Below are positions 45,676 to 54,810 of a stretch of DNA of 64,000 bases, one piece after another. Both the position numbers and the translations under genes were made by a program. A model generated the notes under the pieces. That model was not told the origin of the DNA. It searched no databases and worked only from the letters and a program-made list of their open reading frames with translations. Source of the DNA: Pedobacter rhizosphaerae. Its GTDB lineage: Bacteria; Bacteroidota; Bacteroidia; Sphingobacteriales; Sphingobacteriaceae. Location: positions 91,700 through 155,699 of the forward strand of contig NZ_FOGG01000013.1 in the NCBI RefSeq assembly GCF_900111155.1, written 5' to 3'. Position 1 is the stretch's first letter; every line of letters starts with the position of its first letter.

Positions 45676-46350
45676 TTAACCTACTTTAATTATTTGTATG
45701 GGGATAAATGCCCGATTCTTTACCATCGTCTTCTCACAATACCTGATTGCAGTTGATTTGGCAGAGCAAAAAAAACTGCAATCAGTGAAGCGGCAAAGGC
45801 AGAATAAAAAAATTATTATTGTCCCAATTAATGGCTTCCTTAAGAGGTGTCGCAATAGATGGAGCCCCCTTAGTTTCTGCGTCTTAACAGTGTTAGTAGA
45901 AACGTGCAGAATTTCTGCAATTTCCTTTATGCTTTTTTCTTCAAAAAAACTCAAGTGTATAACTTTACGATATCCAGGAGCAAGTAGCCCTATTGCCTCA
46001 TGAATTTCGCTTGCAATTTCCGTACTGATAATCTTATGAGAAACATCGATATCGCTGACCATGGGAGCAGAAGTAATATTAAAACGTTCCACCACATGTT
46101 GATGCTTGAGCACATTAAGACATTGATTTTTGGTTGTATGATATAAGAATGCCTTTATAGACTCCAGATCAAAATGTTTATGCCTTCTTTCCCAAAGTTT
46201 AACAAAAACTTCCTGAGCAATATCTGTTGCACCGTCCTGAACAAAACGCTGAGCGAAGTAACAAAGGCGTTTGTTAAAGATATTAAATATCTGTTCAAAT
46301 GCCTTAATATCCCCAGCCCTGAATGCCTGTATTAATTCTAATTCGCTCAT
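45676..46350 (-). CDS. ECF RNA polymerase sigma factor (FecI-like), extended C-terminus
   Basis: Extracytoplasmic-function sigma factor expected to transcribe the FecR-SusC/SusD genes downstream. Region 2 (about 10-75; FNKRLCYFAQRFVQDGATDI, AQEVFVKLWERR) binds core polymerase and the -10 element. Region 4 (about 120-170; LAPGYRKVIHLSFFEEKSIK, EIAEILHVSTNTVKTQKLRG) is the -35 HTH. At 224 residues it is about 30-45 longer than usual. The tail after RKPLIG begins with a hydrophobic, Cys-rich stretch (TIIIFLFCLCRFTDCSFFC) and then looks random, so the stop may have been displaced by mutation. It converges on the VOC pseudogene with 17 bases between. Confidence 0.92.
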   Translation of the reverse strand: MSELELIQAFRAGDIKAFEQIFNIFNKRLCYFAQRFVQDGATDIAQEVFVKLWERRHKHFDLESIKAFLYHTTKNQCLNVLKHQHVVERFNITSAPMVSDIDVSHKIISTEIASEIHEAIGLLAPGYRKVIHLSFFEEKSIKEIAEILHVSTNTVKTQKLRGLHLLRHLLRKPLIGTIIIFLFCLCRFTDCSFFCSAKSTAIRYCEKTMVKNRAFIPIQIIKVG

Positions 46351-46868
46351 TTACTTTAATTTCAAAACCCTTCCATCTCCCCTGCTATTTTCCGCAACGC
46401 AGCAATAACCCAAGCAACAATATTTACAATCAGATTTACCGATTAAAAGAATAGAACAACTATGTATCATCAGTAAATATTTGGTCAAATGAAGAGCAAT
46501 TATCATTTAGAACTGAATCTTATGCAATCGTTTTCATGCGTAAAGTTAAAGCTTTAGATTTTATTTACAAATAATCAATTTTGTTTCTGTAAACCGGCGC
46601 AGATAAATTGTAAAGTATCATTTAAAAAAAATTGGCCCCATATTCACCATACCCTCAAAACCAGATAAAATCTGGATAAACTGTTTGGAACGAAATCAGG
46701 CGACCTATCCTGTCTTTTCTTATCGGCCAACAAAAGGAACATAATTCTGTGGGCAGGATGATCTGTCTGATTAATCTCCTGCCCAATTTATTATAAATAT
46801 TGTTTAAGTTAACCTAAAGCGACATAAGAGAAAAATATTTTCTATTTTGCAGTACCAAATATGTTCTC
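46351..46868. other. Divergent intergenic region
   Basis: 518 bases between the divergent sigma and TlpA-like genes. It contains the inverted repeat at 46751-46784 and, just before the plus-strand gene, TATTTTGC (46843-46850), one base short of the TAnnTTTG -7 consensus, with no clear -33 partner. No other coding signal seen. Confidence 0.5.
46751..46784. promoter_or_regulatory. Inverted repeat upstream of the TlpA-like gene
   Basis: GGGCAGGA (46751-46758) and TCCTGCCC (46777-46784) are perfect inverted copies; allowing one bulged base, the stem extends three more pairs (GAT/ATC). It lies 85 bases before the ATG at 46869, upstream of the -7-like sequence, so an operator is likelier than a leader hairpin. 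Confidence 0.4.
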
Positions 46869-48383
46869 ATGAAAAAATTAACAATCCTCATCTTAATTTG
46901 CAGCTTAACCATACAGTGTACATTTGCTCAAAATGCGAAGCTTACAGTAAATATTATCAATTCAAAAGCTAAAAAGTATACTTTAACCGACTGGAAACTT
47001 GTTCTCAGATATGATTATTTGAATATGGGTGATCAACTTGTCAGTTTAAAACCGGGTAACAATACACAAATCCTAAACCTCAAATCCCCTCAGTTTTTTA
47101 TTTTTTCATGTAATGAAAAGGAAAAAGACCTGAGTTATGATCTTTACATCCGCCCGGGAGATAATATCGAACTAAGCGCAGATTTTAGTAAACCCGATTT
47201 AGGGCTGAAAGTAACAGGTAAGGGCTCAGAGAATAATCAGCCGCTAATTGGTCTGAACAAAATCCACACCGATCTGCAGAAATTATATGGGGATAGCCTA
47301 CCCGGCAGAGTATTGACTTTACTTAAAAAAGAAGAATCGGAAAAAAACGAGCTATTCACAACATACCTCTCCAGATACAAACCCTCTCAGGATTTCATCA
47401 GGGACTGGAAAATTAATTTAAAATATTTAATCCCCCATGAATATTTTTCCTTTAAAGAAAATAATAAATATAGAATTGCGAAAAGCTATCAACAGACTGA
47501 AAGGGAATGGAAGCGTATTCAGGACAGCCTTTTTAAAGCAGAATACCTGAGTAATGATAAAGCCTTCGTTTCTGATAATTACAAACAACTCCTTGGCGAC
47601 TTTTTATCCCGGGAGAAAGAAAGATTATGGAAATTAAGCTATAGTGACAGTACTGCCTTTTTTAAGGATTGGTATGGCACGACACCTGATAAAGGCAGGC
47701 CTGAGTTTAAAAAAGATATGACAAACCTTTTATCTGAAAAAATCATAAACAGATATTTCAAAAATAAATCTGCCGAATATTTATATGCCGTTTTAATAGA
47801 AAGCGCATTAGAAGAGAAGAACAATGAAAATATCCCTGAAATCTACCTTAGCTTTAAGCGCAAGTTTCCAAATAGTATTTATTTAGGCCCTATCAAGCCA
47901 CATATAGAAGAAATACTACGAAAACAGCAAAATACCATCAACAATAAAATGACTTTTGCAGATAACAATGGTCGGGAACTGAATACTTTTGAAGAAGTAC
48001 TAGCCTTAACTAAAGGAAAAACCTTGTTATTAGATATGTGGGGTACCTGGTGCGGCCCATGCAGGCAAGAGATTGAAAATAATACTGCAGCAATAAAAAA
48101 ACACTTTAAGGATAAAGGTCTGGATTATTTATATATAGCCAACCACGATTTGCAGAATGAAAAAAAATGGAAAAGCTTAATCCCGTATTTCAATATGGAA
48201 GGCCTCCACATCTTAGCCAATCAAAATTTAAGTAAAGACATTATGGATAAAGTAAAAGGTGACGGATATCCAACATACGTCATTATCAAAAGCGACGGAA
48301 GTTTTGAATTATCAAAGGCCGGTTACCCCATGAAAAGGGAGGTTTTAATTAAACAATTAGAAGAAGCGCTTGAAACTAAATAA
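46869..48383 (+). CDS. TlpA-like thioredoxin-fold protein, exported
   Basis: Predicted periplasmic or membrane-anchored thiol-disulfide oxidoreductase. The signal peptide (1-20) ends SLTIQCTFAQ; Cys17 is not in a good lipobox, so signal peptidase I cleavage is likelier. A DUF4369-like beta-rich N-terminal part and a long helical linker (about 130-350, many Lys/Glu) precede the thioredoxin domain (about 365-500) with the redox motif WCGPC (Cys395, Cys398) and the cis-proline loop GYPTYV. 504 residues, larger than a simple TlpA (about 370) because of the helical linker. It is transcribed alone and divergently from the sigma gene. Substrate protein unknown. Confidence 0.88.
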   Translation: MKKLTILILICSLTIQCTFAQNAKLTVNIINSKAKKYTLTDWKLVLRYDYLNMGDQLVSLKPGNNTQILNLKSPQFFIFSCNEKEKDLSYDLYIRPGDNIELSADFSKPDLGLKVTGKGSENNQPLIGLNKIHTDLQKLYGDSLPGRVLTLLKKEESEKNELFTTYLSRYKPSQDFIRDWKINLKYLIPHEYFSFKENNKYRIAKSYQQTEREWKRIQDSLFKAEYLSNDKAFVSDNYKQLLGDFLSREKERLWKLSYSDSTAFFKDWYGTTPDKGRPEFKKDMTNLLSEKIINRYFKNKSAEYLYAVLIESALEEKNNENIPEIYLSFKRKFPNSIYLGPIKPHIEEILRKQQNTINNKMTFADNNGRELNTFEEVLALTKGKTLLLDMWGTWCGPCRQEIENNTAAIKKHFKDKGLDYLYIANHDLQNEKKWKSLIPYFNMEGLHILANQNLSKDIMDKVKGDGYPTYVIIKSDGSFELSKAGYPMKREVLIKQLEEALETK

Positions 48384-48530
48384 CCCTTTTGACTTGTTGC
48401 GCAAAAATACCCTCATCCCCAATACCCCTTAAGCTCAGTGCAATCGCCCGAGAATGATGATGCCTTTTTTATCTTACCTTTTAAAAGCTTTCAGTTCGAA
48501 TTTTAAACAAATACCCTTAACATAGCCTCC

Positions 48531-49922
48531 ATGCAAGATCAAATAGCCTATCCCCCTCATTCGATAAAAGCCAATGCCAGGGCAATTAATGCAGAAATGG
48601 ACTGGCTAAGCAGGCTAATTGATCAGCGAATGAAAGATCATTTCGCCCAAGCTGAATTCCCTGTTACTCCCGACGAAATTCCTGTACCAAATCAGTCAGA
48701 CTATCCATCAGATCTGCATGATTTTCTAATCGCCAAAAAACTCAATACCGCAGAAAGAGTGATCCTCGCATTGACCATTGCACCTGAAGTCAAGCCGCAA
48801 ATACTGGATATGTTCTTCACCCGCAATTCAAATTTAGACAGGGGCTTCAGCGAATTTGGCGGATCAAAGACCAGCCAACACTCCGGATTTATTCCAACTG
48901 CAGAAACTGCGGCATTTTTACTTGGCACAGACCTGGAACACAGATTTGAACTATACCACATTTTCGACACCGAACATTTTCTCTTTAGCCAGCAAATCTT
49001 ACTACTAGCGGAATTACCTCAGGGTGAACCCCTATGGAGCGCTAAGCTTTCCATCCACAGTGACTACCTCAAACTGCTGACAACCGGCAAAAGACCCAAA
49101 CCCCTTTACAGCGTATCCCTTCCTGCAAAACAGTTAATTACCCAATTGAATCAGCAAGATCTGATTGTGGGAAAAAAAGTGAGAGAGCAGATCAGAGAGA
49201 TCCATAATTGGCTATTACACCAACAGACGATCATGCAGGACTGGGGAATGTCAAGATTACTGAAACCTGGTTACTGCAGCCTGTTTTACGGTCCACCAGG
49301 AACAGGAAAGACACTGGCCGCCATGCTAATCGCTAAATCTGTCCAACAGGACATTTACCGCGTAGACCTTACCTTGCTCGCTTCCAAATATATCGGAGAA
49401 ACAGAAAAGAACATAAACAAACTCTTTGAAAAAGCGAAAGCGCAAAACTGGATACTCTATTTCCAGGAAACAGAAGCACTGTTTGGAAAAAGAACAGCAG
49501 GCAGTAATTCCAGCGGCCAGTACCCCCAACTGCACACTGCATTCCTGCGGCAGTGTATCGAAGATTATCCTGGCCTAATCATCATATCCGCAGATTTAAA
49601 GGCGAATGTAGATGAGGCCTTTCTTCGAATATCCCAATCCATCATCCATTTTCCACTACCTAACCCAGCTCAGCGGCTTCAGCTATGGCAACAAGCGCTC
49701 CCCGGGCAACTGCACCTATGTGAGGATATCGACCTAAGTGATATTGCTCAAGAATTTGAACTTTCAGGCGCGGATATTATTAACATTATCCGTTCAATTG
49801 CCCTGAAGTCCATGGGCAATAAAGACTCCTCAATCACTAAAAATGATCTCATTGAAACCATACGTTGGACACTCTTGATGCAGCACAACCAGACGGGACA
49901 AAGTCCGATGTCCATATCGTAA
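48531..49922 (+). CDS. AAA+ ATPase of contractile-injection-system type with altered active site
   Basis: Related to the AAA+ proteins encoded with extracellular contractile injection systems (Afp15/Pvc15-like). The family-specific N-terminal domain (about 1-190; NARAINAEMDWLSRLIDQRM, NLDRGFSEFGG) precedes one AAA+ domain (about 240-450). Walker A is intact (GPPGTGKT, 254-261) and VSKYIGETEKN-like pore/box residues are kept (ASKYIGETEKN). However, the Walker B aspartate is replaced by Gln312 (ILYFQETEALFG, usual FDEADALFG). The sensor-1 Asn is Asp355 (IISAD, usual ASN). The RR-F arginine-finger motif after DEAF is RISQ. So nucleotide binding may persist while hydrolysis is doubtful. No tail tube, sheath or baseplate genes are nearby; it is an orphan. 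Start chosen for MQDQIAYPPHS after an A-rich leader. Confidence 0.85.
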   Translation: MQDQIAYPPHSIKANARAINAEMDWLSRLIDQRMKDHFAQAEFPVTPDEIPVPNQSDYPSDLHDFLIAKKLNTAERVILALTIAPEVKPQILDMFFTRNSNLDRGFSEFGGSKTSQHSGFIPTAETAAFLLGTDLEHRFELYHIFDTEHFLFSQQILLLAELPQGEPLWSAKLSIHSDYLKLLTTGKRPKPLYSVSLPAKQLITQLNQQDLIVGKKVREQIREIHNWLLHQQTIMQDWGMSRLLKPGYCSLFYGPPGTGKTLAAMLIAKSVQQDIYRVDLTLLASKYIGETEKNINKLFEKAKAQNWILYFQETEALFGKRTAGSNSSGQYPQLHTAFLRQCIEDYPGLIIISADLKANVDEAFLRISQSIIHFPLPNPAQRLQLWQQALPGQLHLCEDIDLSDIAQEFELSGADIINIIRSIALKSMGNKDSSITKNDLIETIRWTLLMQHNQTGQSPMSIS

Positions 49923-50167
49923 ATGTATATCTAAATCACGTACCATATCATTAAAACTCCTGTTATCCATTCGCTGCAGCGGATGGTTTATGGACCGACT
50001 TCCAGGGGCAAATTAAATGCCTTTGTTATCAAAAAAAGTTTTTTTTTAAACAGTCCAATATCCATTACACATCCTGAAAATTGAAAATTCTCTTCCCCCA
50101 GCTCCCGTTATCAACTTAAAAATATTTATAGATTTTTCTATTTTTATGAACCCATAAATTTTTATGC

Positions 50168-50578
50168 ATGAAAAAGAGAATAACCTTTCTGAGCTTTGTA
50201 ATTATTGCCTTGTTTGTATCTTCCTGTTGCAAGGCCATTTTTGAAACAGAAACTAAATTAAACAACAAAACAAATGATAAATTGGAATTTCGTTTCTTCA
50301 GTTCTGGAAAATACGACACTCAATCATTCGGTGCGGTTACCCAAGATATCCCCATTCGAAACATGATAAATTCTCCCTATGATTCAATATTGGTAATTGT
50401 CAACGGAAATTTGCTGCAGGTCCATCTCAGGAGTCAAATGACAGGCACGCCGAGAAAATCAATAGATATTATTTATAATGACAAACGAAACTTGTTTAAT
50501 CCTGCAAACTACATTACAAATGAACAAAACCTTGCCTGCGATGGAAAGCGGACACTGCAAACCTACTCTTTCCAATAG
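50168..50578 (+). CDS. Small lipoprotein of unknown function
   Basis: Family not recognised. The N-terminus MKKRITFLSFVIIALFVSSC ends in a lipobox with adjacent cysteines (SSCCK, Cys20-Cys21), so export and lipidation are expected. The mature part (about 115 residues) is predicted mostly beta, with alternating hydrophobic strands (DSILVIVNGNLLQVHL; RKSIDIIYNDK) and a late Cys. 136 residues. It follows the AAA+ gene by 245 bases and converges on the double-TlpA gene. No catalytic motif; it may be a surface or periplasmic binding protein. Confidence 0.72.
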   Translation: MKKRITFLSFVIIALFVSSCCKAIFETETKLNNKTNDKLEFRFFSSGKYDTQSFGAVTQDIPIRNMINSPYDSILVIVNGNLLQVHLRSQMTGTPRKSIDIIYNDKRNLFNPANYITNEQNLACDGKRTLQTYSFQ

Positions 50579-50904
50579 ATAACTGATTATGAGATGAACT
50601 GAGTAGGGTTTGATAACGTATCGCAAGTTTTTCGGCTCGAATTTGAACTCTGTTTTCTGTATATATAAAAATAGTTTGCAGCGTATTGAATTTCAAAAAA
50701 GTACTATTTTGATCATTATTAACAAAATATTCATTATCTGGAGTAGTTGATACTAAGGGACAGGGAAGGTAGGCTATATAGTGCCGTTGCAATCTATCAG
50801 CTCATTAAACTATATAGAAGATTCACCACCAATAAAACAAAAGGCAGGCCATCCAGCACTGCCATAATCATTAACTAAATTATAATTTCCCTATTTTGGG
50901 ATTT
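50579..50904. other. Convergent intergenic region
   Basis: 326 bases between the lipoprotein gene (plus) and the double-TlpA gene (minus). Two copies of the 8-bp palindrome CTATATAG occur at 50774-50781 and 50810-50817. A weak GGCAG/CTGCC hairpin near 50844-50864 could terminate one side. No gene is supported. Confidence 0.45.
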
Positions 50905-53328
50905 CTATTTCTTGATATACTTATTCAAAGAATCCTCAAGCTCCTTTCCCCGAAGATTTCTGGCAATGATTTTTCCTGTCGGATCAATAAGGAAATTTTG
51001 TGGAATAGCTTGTATGTGATAAAGCTTAGCTGCCAAACTATTAAAACCATTCAATTCCGAAACATTAGCCCAAGTTAAGCCATCATCCTTAACTGCTTTT
51101 AACCAGGCTTTTTTGGCATTTGCAGCATCAAGGGAAACGCCTAAAACCTCAAAATTTTGATTTTTATATTTTTTGTACTGTGCGCTTACATTTGGGTTTT
51201 CAGCTCTGCAAGGCGCACACCAGCTTGCCCAAAAATCTAACAAAACATACTTACCTTTAAAATCACTCAGGCTGATTATTTTCCCAAGTGTATCAGGCAA
51301 CTGAAAATCAGGAGCTTGCTGTCCAACTGTTGTATTATTCAGTATGGCTATTGTTTTACTAAATTCTATCCCTGCTAAACTTTGCTTTACGGCATTAGAA
51401 AGCCCATGGTAAAGTGGTGCAATTTCCTGAACATCTATTACTGGACCAGCATACGATTTTAAGATTGATAGACTGGCCATAAGGTTTGGATGCTTTAATA
51501 TGAATGCCCGCTGAAGATTTCTTTGTTTAAGAACTAAACCCTTATTCTTTTGCTTTACATCTTCCATAAATGCCGGGTTAGCCCGATTTTCTGGAGTAAG
51601 CAGGTATAAAAGCGAACGCTGTGCCTTTATCAATGGATTAAGTTCGCTTTTAAGCTGTTGGTTAGCTAAATTTTCATCATCACCCAACACAGTGGCATTC
51701 GAAATAGAATCGGTACCCTTAATGGTAAGCGCACTTTTTCCTATATAGATATCTGTTTGATCTGAGTTTTTCTTTACAGAATAGAAACCAACATGGCTTA
51801 AAAGTAAATTTGCCTGACAGGTTTCTTCAACCCTTCCCTCAAAGTGAAAAGTCCCATCTTTTATTATTACGGAATCTCGAATTGTCTTATTATCTCTATT
51901 CAGATAATTTAAAAACAAGATACTACCCTGAGAAACATGGCTAAGTTTTCCGTTAATAGTAAATTTATTTTGCCCTTTTTCATCACCCAATAATTTATTC
52001 AACAACTTGACATGATCTGATGAAGAGGGTACTGGTGCTTGAAAATTGGAAATTTTAAAATTCTGATCAATAATAATTGTCCTTGGAATATTTATTACCT
52101 GATAATCCTTTAATCCACTTCTGGGAATATGCCATTGAATACCCTGTGCCTTTCTAAGGGCTACATTTTTCTTCCAAGCGTCGATATTTTCATCAATGGA
52201 AAGCGAAATAAATATCACTTCCTTATTTCCTGCATACTGTGCCCTCAACTTTTCGAAGGCGGGCATTTCCTGTAAGCATGGGCCACACCAACTTGCCCAT
52301 AAGTCTATGAAAATAATTTTTCCTTTAAAATCTGATAATTTAACTGCCCTACCCTCCAAATTCCTGGCAGAAAAATCTATTGCCACATCACCATTGCCAT
52401 ATCGTAAAAGACTGTTTTTCATCCTCAAAGCCGCTAACCGGTAATCATCGGATTTTATCGAAGCAAGTTGCGAAGAAAACGCCGCGATTTTGTTTTTATC
52501 ATCCGTCCCATTCATCAACTTAACTAAAGAATCGGCCATAACCCAATCTTTAATTTTTAATATAGAAGTATCATCAGGATTGGACTGTTTAGCTTCATTT
52601 TCAATAACCAGTTGCGCAATATCCCTGAAAACAACGAGTTGCAGATTTTCAGCTTTTTTTAAGGTTGACAAATAAGCATTTACCGTTGGTTGAGATAATT
52701 TATTGAAACGCTCCAGGTATTTTTTGGCAGAACCTGGGCTTAACTTAAGTTTTCTTGGCGCATAATACCCTACTGAGTTAATACTATTGATAACATCAGC
52801 TCTGATGCGGGCAGACTCTAAAGCTTTGAATGTGCCGCTTACGCCCTTCAATTTATCAAGTTCTGCACTTCTCTGATCCGCAAGATCTAGAATATTCTTC
52901 AACTGATCATTTGGCTGCGGAAAAATATTTTTTCCTGATTCGAGATATGATCCCCCCTTGGGAAAAGGCGTATCTTTTAAGTAAGTATTGGCCTCGCTAC
53001 CACTCCCCCTGAAAGTAGAAAGATTTGGATAAACATGATTAATATCTACCTTCAATTTATTCCCCGGACTCAAATATAAAATGTTACGACCAATACGATA
53101 ATAACCAGCTACTTTGAGTGCAAAACTGATACTGAAGTTTCCCCCAGTATCAGTTTTTACCAGTAATTTTTCATCCTGTGGCTGCAGGTATTGAAATGCC
53201 GAAATATCTTCAACCTTCAGCTCTTTTTGGGTTGAACGAAATTTACCCTCTATAACCACTTGCTGCGCTGATGCTAAAATACTGGATAATAGCAAAATGC
53301 AAAGTATGCAATTCATTAACTTCATCAT
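50905..53328 (-). CDS. Tandem fusion of two TlpA-type thioredoxin modules
   Basis: Exported protein (signal about 1-21) made of two complete DUF4369-linker-thioredoxin units. Unit 1 has a DUF4369-like sandwich (about 22-110), a helical linker, and a thioredoxin domain (about 312-445) with WASWCGPC (Cys348, Cys351) and cis-Pro415. Unit 2 has a DUF4369 domain (about 455-545; FTINGKLSHVSQGSILFLNY), a linker, and a thioredoxin domain (about 668-807) with WASWCAPC (Cys704, Cys707) and cis-Pro776. Unit 1's linker is much longer. The start codon overlaps the SusD stop by one base (TAATG), so it is translationally coupled to the SusC/SusD pair. A redox role on imported or surface protein substrates is inferred. 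807 residues, twice the normal length. Confidence 0.92.
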   Translation of the reverse strand: MMKLMNCILCILLLSSILASAQQVVIEGKFRSTQKELKVEDISAFQYLQPQDEKLLVKTDTGGNFSISFALKVAGYYRIGRNILYLSPGNKLKVDINHVYPNLSTFRGSGSEANTYLKDTPFPKGGSYLESGKNIFPQPNDQLKNILDLADQRSAELDKLKGVSGTFKALESARIRADVINSINSVGYYAPRKLKLSPGSAKKYLERFNKLSQPTVNAYLSTLKKAENLQLVVFRDIAQLVIENEAKQSNPDDTSILKIKDWVMADSLVKLMNGTDDKNKIAAFSSQLASIKSDDYRLAALRMKNSLLRYGNGDVAIDFSARNLEGRAVKLSDFKGKIIFIDLWASWCGPCLQEMPAFEKLRAQYAGNKEVIFISLSIDENIDAWKKNVALRKAQGIQWHIPRSGLKDYQVINIPRTIIIDQNFKISNFQAPVPSSSDHVKLLNKLLGDEKGQNKFTINGKLSHVSQGSILFLNYLNRDNKTIRDSVIIKDGTFHFEGRVEETCQANLLLSHVGFYSVKKNSDQTDIYIGKSALTIKGTDSISNATVLGDDENLANQQLKSELNPLIKAQRSLLYLLTPENRANPAFMEDVKQKNKGLVLKQRNLQRAFILKHPNLMASLSILKSYAGPVIDVQEIAPLYHGLSNAVKQSLAGIEFSKTIAILNNTTVGQQAPDFQLPDTLGKIISLSDFKGKYVLLDFWASWCAPCRAENPNVSAQYKKYKNQNFEVLGVSLDAANAKKAWLKAVKDDGLTWANVSELNGFNSLAAKLYHIQAIPQNFLIDPTGKIIARNLRGKELEDSLNKYIKK

Positions 53329-54806
53329 TACGGATTATTAGGCATACCAGGGTTTGCATCTATCACCTTTTGTGTAAAGCGAAGCGTAAACCGGTCAGGT
53401 GTTAGCGTATATTCCGTTAATTTACCATTAGCATCATAATACTTGTGTTTATATATTGTTGATGAAAATAATGGATCGGTTGATAACCTACGCATATCAA
53501 ACCATCTGAAACCATTAATGGCAAATTCTCTGGTCCTTTCATCAATGATAAATCTGATCAGTGCAGACTGATCATTAATGGAAACCTTCGCATCGGCTGC
53601 CGGCATACGTGTGGTTCTGAATGCTTCCAATATAGTAATGGCATCTGCAATTTTGCCTGTCCTGGCCAGGCATTCCGCTCTTAATAATTGAACATCGGCC
53701 AATCTTATCCCGATTTGAACCACTGTACCACTGTTTCTCCTTAGCGCACCAGTTACCGGCAAGGCTGCACCACCACTTGCCTTTGTGCTAAAAAAACGGA
53801 CCCTCATATCAGACGGCCTGAAAAGTGCGGCCGCTTCTGGCGTGAGCAGGATATCAGATCTGTCGGCAGTAAAAGCACCAGCATTTACCTGCTTACAAAA
53901 GATATTTTCGGTATTAAGCCAGGCAGTTGGATAAAGGCTTTGGAAACTGGAAGGATTAGTTGTTGGATTATATCCCCAAGCACCTGTTGTTCCTGCATTT
54001 GCCATGGTTACATTTAAATTGTAAAGGGCTACAGTATAATTGGTAGGAAGATCATCAATAGCATTATTCAAGTATGGCAGTGCATCAGTGTACCGCCCCA
54101 TAAAAACCAAGACCTTTCCCAATAAACCTTCGGCTGCAGCTTTGCCCAGGCGGGCACGAATGGATGTATTTTTTGGCAGTGAAGGGATAGCATCTGTAAG
54201 GTCTTTAATCATAAAATCGTAAACAGCCTGAACAGTAGCACGGGTAAATTTCGTTTCGGCTACATCTGCTACAGTAATGATGGGAAAAGCAAGATCGCTT
54301 GTTGCAGTAAGTGAATTGTAAGGCTTACCATAAAAATTAACCAGCATAAAATAACACCAGGCCCTGTTGGCAACAGCTTCTGCATAAAGTGCTTTCTTCT
54401 GGTCGTCTGTACCGCCCGTTGATTCCATCACTTCATTAGCAATTTTATTATAGGTATAAAGCTGCGTCATGATCCCTTTCATTTCGGCATTATCATCTTC
54501 AGGATTGTAAGTATCCTTGTCATACCTGAAGAAACGCTGGGTCCTTAAAGCCGCACTGGAAAAATAAGGCTCTGAACTTAAAACTTCATCGCCCATAATC
54601 AACTGCCCGTTGGGAAACTCAGTAACGCCTGCGCCTGTATTAATCAGTGCAGTATTGTTAAAAAGCAGATTATAGTCTGAGGTACTTTGTGCAATAAGTT
54701 TTCCTTTGGGGCTAAGATCAAGATAATCCCGCTTACAGGCAGAAAACCCGGCTACAAGAATAAATGCCGTAATGGCTATATAGTTAATTTTATTTAATGC
54801 TTTCAT
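53328..54806 (-). CDS. SusD/RagB-family lipoprotein of the second sigma/FecR locus
   Basis: I choose the ATG at 54806 (MKALNKINYIAITAF), since the longer frame overlaps the SusC 3' end and lacks a signal. The lipobox Cys24 is in AGFSACKRDYLDLS. Core helices include NRAWCYFMLVNFYGKPYNSL and GIRLADVQLLRAECLARTGK, with FAINGFRWFDMRRLSTDPLF later. The C-terminus (TLRFTQKVIDANPGMPNNP) differs from the NPGY/NSGY endings of the others, and the protein is short (492 residues), a form common beside TlpA genes. The SusC stop lies four bases upstream, and the TlpA fusion starts inside its stop codon, so the three genes are one coupled unit. Confidence 0.94.
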   Translation of the reverse strand: MKALNKINYIAITAFILVAGFSACKRDYLDLSPKGKLIAQSTSDYNLLFNNTALINTGAGVTEFPNGQLIMGDEVLSSEPYFSSAALRTQRFFRYDKDTYNPEDDNAEMKGIMTQLYTYNKIANEVMESTGGTDDQKKALYAEAVANRAWCYFMLVNFYGKPYNSLTATSDLAFPIITVADVAETKFTRATVQAVYDFMIKDLTDAIPSLPKNTSIRARLGKAAAEGLLGKVLVFMGRYTDALPYLNNAIDDLPTNYTVALYNLNVTMANAGTTGAWGYNPTTNPSSFQSLYPTAWLNTENIFCKQVNAGAFTADRSDILLTPEAAALFRPSDMRVRFFSTKASGGAALPVTGALRRNSGTVVQIGIRLADVQLLRAECLARTGKIADAITILEAFRTTRMPAADAKVSINDQSALIRFIIDERTREFAINGFRWFDMRRLSTDPLFSSTIYKHKYYDANGKLTEYTLTPDRFTLRFTQKVIDANPGMPNNP

Positions 54807-54810
54807 TTTC

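Noticed and set aside
48531..49922. Presence of a contractile injection system locus
   Set aside because: Only the AAA+ protein is present; no tube, sheath, spike or baseplate gene lies within the window.
50514..50792. 92-codon minus-strand open frame overlapping the small lipoprotein gene
   Set aside because: It overlaps the end of a gene with a clear lipoprotein signal and encodes no recognisable domain.
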